Shown piece after piece: positions 62,841 through 64,000 of a DNA stretch of 64,000 bases. The stretch comes from Penium margaritaceum (Eukaryota > Streptophyta > Zygnematophyceae > Desmidiales > Peniaceae). The notes below the pieces were generated by a model. The model did not search any database, was not told where the DNA came from, and saw nothing but the letters and a program-made list of their open reading frames with translations. The stretch's first letter is position 1; each line of letters starts with the position of its first letter. Location of the stretch: positions 37,831 through 101,830 of the forward strand of contig SZWC01001503.1 in assembly GCA_023375785.1 (NCBI GenBank). Reading direction: 5' to 3'. Both the position numbers and the translations under genes were made by a program.

Positions 62841-63066
62841 GCTGTGCGAGTACCAGCAGCAGGACCACCACCACCAACAGCAGCAGCAGTCTGAAGATGG
62901 ACAGATGTACACGAATCCAGAGCCTTTTGAGGCTCAGGTTGGTGTTGCTGCTCTCCAGCTGCTGCAACAGCAGGTGCAGCAGATGCACGATTCACTGCGG
63001 AAGCGGTTTGGGGATGCGATGATCAGTCAGCTTCTGAAGAAACCCCTCCTTCATGGTGTCTTGGGT

Positions 63067-63142
<76 letters not shown>

Positions 63143-63156
63143 GGTTCCCCAGGTAA
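59109..63156 (+). CDS. AP2/ERF-domain transcription factor with repetitive C-terminus
   Basis: Nuclear DNA-binding regulator with one AP2/ERF domain at residues ~331-386: YVGVRRRGKDRWAAEIKDA, VRRWLGTFATPEEAAREFDRAA and RGPRARTNF. The WLG and RAYD-type elements and a single domain place it in the ERF side of the family. A basic run KRSRYVRRRR precedes it, a likely nuclear signal. The N-terminal part is Ala/Gln/Ser-rich. After the domain come Gly/Ala, an acidic Glu/Asp block (60,600-60,720) as in activators, Gln/Thr repeats, 32 heptads, poly-His and poly-Gln. The start is the first ATG after an in-frame stop at 59,046. The frame shifts by one at N 60,519. Dropping that N gives one frame to the TAA at 63,154, about 1,348 residues, very long for this family. 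No intron is needed. It may regulate stress or developmental genes; targets unknown. Confidence 0.82.
60519..60519. other. single N that shifts the AP2 gene frame
   Basis: Upstream the AP2 frame is phase 0 (59,109). Downstream the long open frame to 63,156 is phase 1. Exactly one base at the N accounts for the change, so it is probably a placeholder or seam, not a real mutation. Confidence 0.75.
61582..62253 (+). repeat. 32 heptapeptide repeats in the AP2 protein
   Basis: 21-base units encode (V/I/L/A)QPPHPV-type heptads without interruption. The first block is mainly VQPPHPV, then AQ.PH variants, then six identical IQPAHTG units (near-identical 21-mers at 62,002-62,127), then GQPSQPV units. 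Identity of the third-codon bases within the six-unit block shows recent expansion. Confidence 0.92.
62307..62881 (+). repeat. near-identical 284/290-base tandem block around N 62,591
   Basis: 62,307-62,590 and 62,592-62,881 differ only by CAT repeat number (8 against 10) and a base in CTGTACGAG/CTGTGCGAG. They are joined by one N. This is the pattern of two overlapping contig ends or haplotypes abutted and not merged. If so, one 95-codon copy should be removed from the gene. Confidence 0.8.
63067..63141 (+). repeat. (CAG)25, coding for poly-Gln
   Basis: 25 uninterrupted CAG codons near the C-terminus, followed by RFPR and the stop. Smaller CAT/CAG tracts lie at 62,503-62,550 and 62,788-62,840. 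Such pure tracts are length-polymorphic. Confidence 0.97.
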
Positions 63157-63961
63157 CCCTTGCATTGATGCCGCCTTCGGCCTTTCTTCTCATCTGCTTT
63201 CGTGAGCTTTGCAATAGCAGCCCTGACTCTGCTTGCAAAAGTAGTTGACTTTGTTTTGCTGGAGACTTACTCTGTGGGCCTGTGCGGGTGAAAGCATGGT
63301 TGCATGACTTGCTGCTCATGTGCAGTGGCACCATGTTATGCCTTCGGAATCTGCAGCTGTGGCAGTTCATGCGTAAAGGCTGGGGTGTGGAATTCGACAT
63401 TGAACGAGTTGTGTGTAGATGTCGATGAGGAGGCAAGAGCACCGTAAGTGGGTAGGAGGTTTGGGGCAGGGATGTGGAGGGAGAGAGGTGTTACCTTGGA
63501 AGTGAACCTGGCCAAGGGAGTTGGTAGCTGGGCTGCCTGGTTGTGTGTATCAAAGGCTACTGATGTCTGCATGAGATGGGTGAAAATTGCCCACGTTTCA
63601 CTCTTCTCATCACACGCACGTGGGTCTATGCTCATACAAAGCCCACAGGCAGCATGACAAAGCGTGAAATGCTGAAAGAGCGAGTGGGGGAGACATCCAT
63701 TCCTCCCCTCACATGCAAATGGAAGCACAGAGTCGCGAATAAGTACGTCAGATTTTGAGAGAAACATTAACAGCCTTTGAACAGCAACTGGCAAGAACCC
63801 GCCAATGTTCGGGGTCCTTGGCCGAGCTAATGACAAACCAAAAGAAGCAGCAATTACAGAGATCAAAGCTTTATGCCACTAGTCTAAGGAACAACTCTCG
63901 TGCCAATGAGAAAATTGCCTATGAAACCTGGTCATTGAGAACACACGCATGGTCAGGAGGC

Positions 63962-63965
<4 letters not shown>
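63157..63965 (+). other. 3' flank of the AP2 gene
   Basis: Likely 3' UTR and downstream sequence. No clear AATAAA near the stop. A 176-codon antisense ORF (63,866-63,336) has no recognisable domain. Confidence 0.4.

Positions 63966-64000
<35 letters not shown>
63966..64000. repeat. (GT)n microsatellite at window edge
   Basis: GT dinucleotides run to the last base and probably continue. Confidence 0.95.

Noticed and set aside
63336-63866. 176-codon antisense ORF downstream of the AP2 gene
   Set aside because: No domain and no codon pattern distinguishing it from chance; left as part of the 3' flank.

Overview
The window is nuclear DNA from a large, repeat-rich plant-lineage genome. The evidence is several nested Ty1/copia and Ty3/gypsy (chromovirus-type) LTR retrotransposons with plant-style initiator-Met tRNA primer sites, plus one single-domain AP2/ERF transcription factor gene. 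The long homopolymeric Gln/His coding tracts, abundant microsatellites and low gene density would suit a charophyte alga such as Chara or another large streptophyte genome. The species is an inference; nothing in the sequence names it.

Layout. (1) 1-28,516 is a nest of retroelements. A minus-strand copia element (called E3 here) runs from gag at 28.5 kb to the end of RNase H at 1.85 kb. It is split by two later insertions. One is a plus-strand copia element, E1 (2,144-16,238, target duplication CATGT). The other is a minus-strand gypsy element, E6 (17,117-25,410, target duplication GAAAG). E3's reading frame resumes correctly across both insertions. E1 itself carries a second minus-strand copia element, E2 (8,694-14,397), a long-inverted-repeat DNA element in its 5' LTR (about 2,588-3,704), and a 340-bp miniature LTR element (TRIM) in its 3' LTR (15,580-15,919). 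At the left edge a further LTR, primer site and leader run off the window. (2) 28,517-29,750 is the start of a truncated plus-strand E2-family element. (3) 30.9-36.1 kb has no recognisable gene but is crowded with short perfect hairpins of unrelated stem sequence. It also contains a tRNA-derived SINE-like unit and a C-rich ~62-bp minisatellite. (4) 36-47 kb is ordinary-looking non-coding DNA with a (GA)n tract, a perfect 14-bp hairpin and a (CT)n tract containing a 103-N gap. (5) 47.2-57.4 kb has two same-orientation ~840-bp repeats flanking about 8.6 kb of very AT-rich DNA without ORFs. (6) 59,109-63,156 is the only convincing host gene, an AP2/ERF factor with an acidic and very repetitive C-terminal half that includes 32 heptapeptide repeats. 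Its frame is disturbed by a single N at 60,519. A second N at 62,591 sits between two near-identical 285-bp blocks and looks like an assembly seam. The window ends in a (GT)n tract.

No retroelement here looks autonomous. Each has stops, frameshifts, lost catalytic residues or lost domains. The items most worth following are the hairpin field (30.9-36.1 kb), the matching hairpin cassettes at 3,256 and 43,971, the Pol III-like boxes inside an LTR, and the heptad array in the AP2 protein.
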